NCBI GenBank assembly: GCA_021791615.1
Contig: JAJYWG010000277.1
Coordinates: 1 to 5,233 of the forward strand
DNA: 5,233 nucleotides
Direction: 5' to 3'
Source: Actinomycetes bacterium
GTDB taxonomy: Bacteria > Actinomycetota > Acidimicrobiia > Acidimicrobiales > RAAP-2
The position numbers were made by a program, and so were the translations under genes. The notes beneath the pieces are model-generated. The model was not told where the DNA came from, searched no databases, and worked only from the letters and a program-made list of their open reading frames with translations. Shown here one piece after another: positions 5,137-5,233 of this stretch (positions within the stretch are counted from its first letter, which is position 1; every line of letters begins with the position of its first letter).

Positions 5137-5233
5137 TGTCGTTTCCCAGGGTGGCTAGCTGTCGACATCTTCGGCCCCGGTCCGTTAGCGCCGGGCTGTC
5201 ACACGCACCAACCCTCGGCTGCGTCGCCCCCTG

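Larger units (their letters stand above)
4865..5233. other. Stretch without a supported gene
   Basis: The 369 bases after the operon have long open frames on both strands that reach the right edge, but none has a recognisable domain or a ribosome binding site, and their composition looks like chance. Structured DNA is present: small hairpins at 4963-4981 and 5116-5136, a stronger hairpin at 4986-5016, a GGGGGCCCCC palindrome near 5081-5090, and a direct repeat GGATCTC near 5021-5035. A gene starting beyond the edge or a transcript 3' end would both fit. Confidence 0.5.

Noticed and set aside
4751..5233. Minus-strand frame open from the right edge to 4751
   Set aside because: It overlaps the small exported gene antisense and has no domain; its Arg/Ser/Gly-rich, uneven composition suggests a shadow frame.
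1..5233. tRNA, rRNA, CRISPR array, insertion sequence or integrase attachment repeat
   Set aside because: I looked for T-loop-like motifs, regularly spaced repeats, transposase motifs and long direct repeats. The only notable exact repeats come from the Asp-box codons of the propeller gene.

Overview
The window looks like a piece of a high-GC actinobacterial chromosome (or an element integrated in one). GC is high throughout, GTG is used as a start, and the gene families are typical of actinomycetes: an actinobacterial-type tyrosine integrase, an Asp-box propeller lipoprotein, an ECF sigma factor, and a CU044_5270-like membrane protein. I cannot name a genus from the sequence alone.

Layout. 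Bases 1-829 (minus strand) hold the N-terminal two thirds of a tyrosine integrase that runs off the left edge. After a 161-base gap, 991-2286 (minus strand) encodes a secreted lipoprotein with a seven-bladed beta-propeller of cysteine-paired Asp-box repeats. Bases 2287-2821 are a non-coding divergent region with two inverted-repeat hairpins. Rightwards from 2822, three plus-strand genes form a tight cluster: an ECF sigma factor (2822-3409), a single-pass membrane protein that is probably its anti-sigma or signalling partner (3406-4518, GTGA overlap with the sigma gene), and a small exported protein of unknown function (4541-4864, 22 bases after the previous stop). Bases 4865-5233 show no convincing gene but contain a perfect 9-bp hairpin that may terminate the cluster.

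How the genes may work together (inference). The membrane protein has a short cytoplasmic N-terminus and a large outer domain. It is translationally coupled to the sigma factor, the usual arrangement for a sigma/anti-sigma pair. The small exported protein in the same transcription unit and the divergent surface lipoprotein are the obvious candidate signal, ligand or target genes of this cell-surface signalling unit. The integrase to the left suggests the neighbourhood is or was part of a mobile integrative element, but no attachment site can be identified inside the window.
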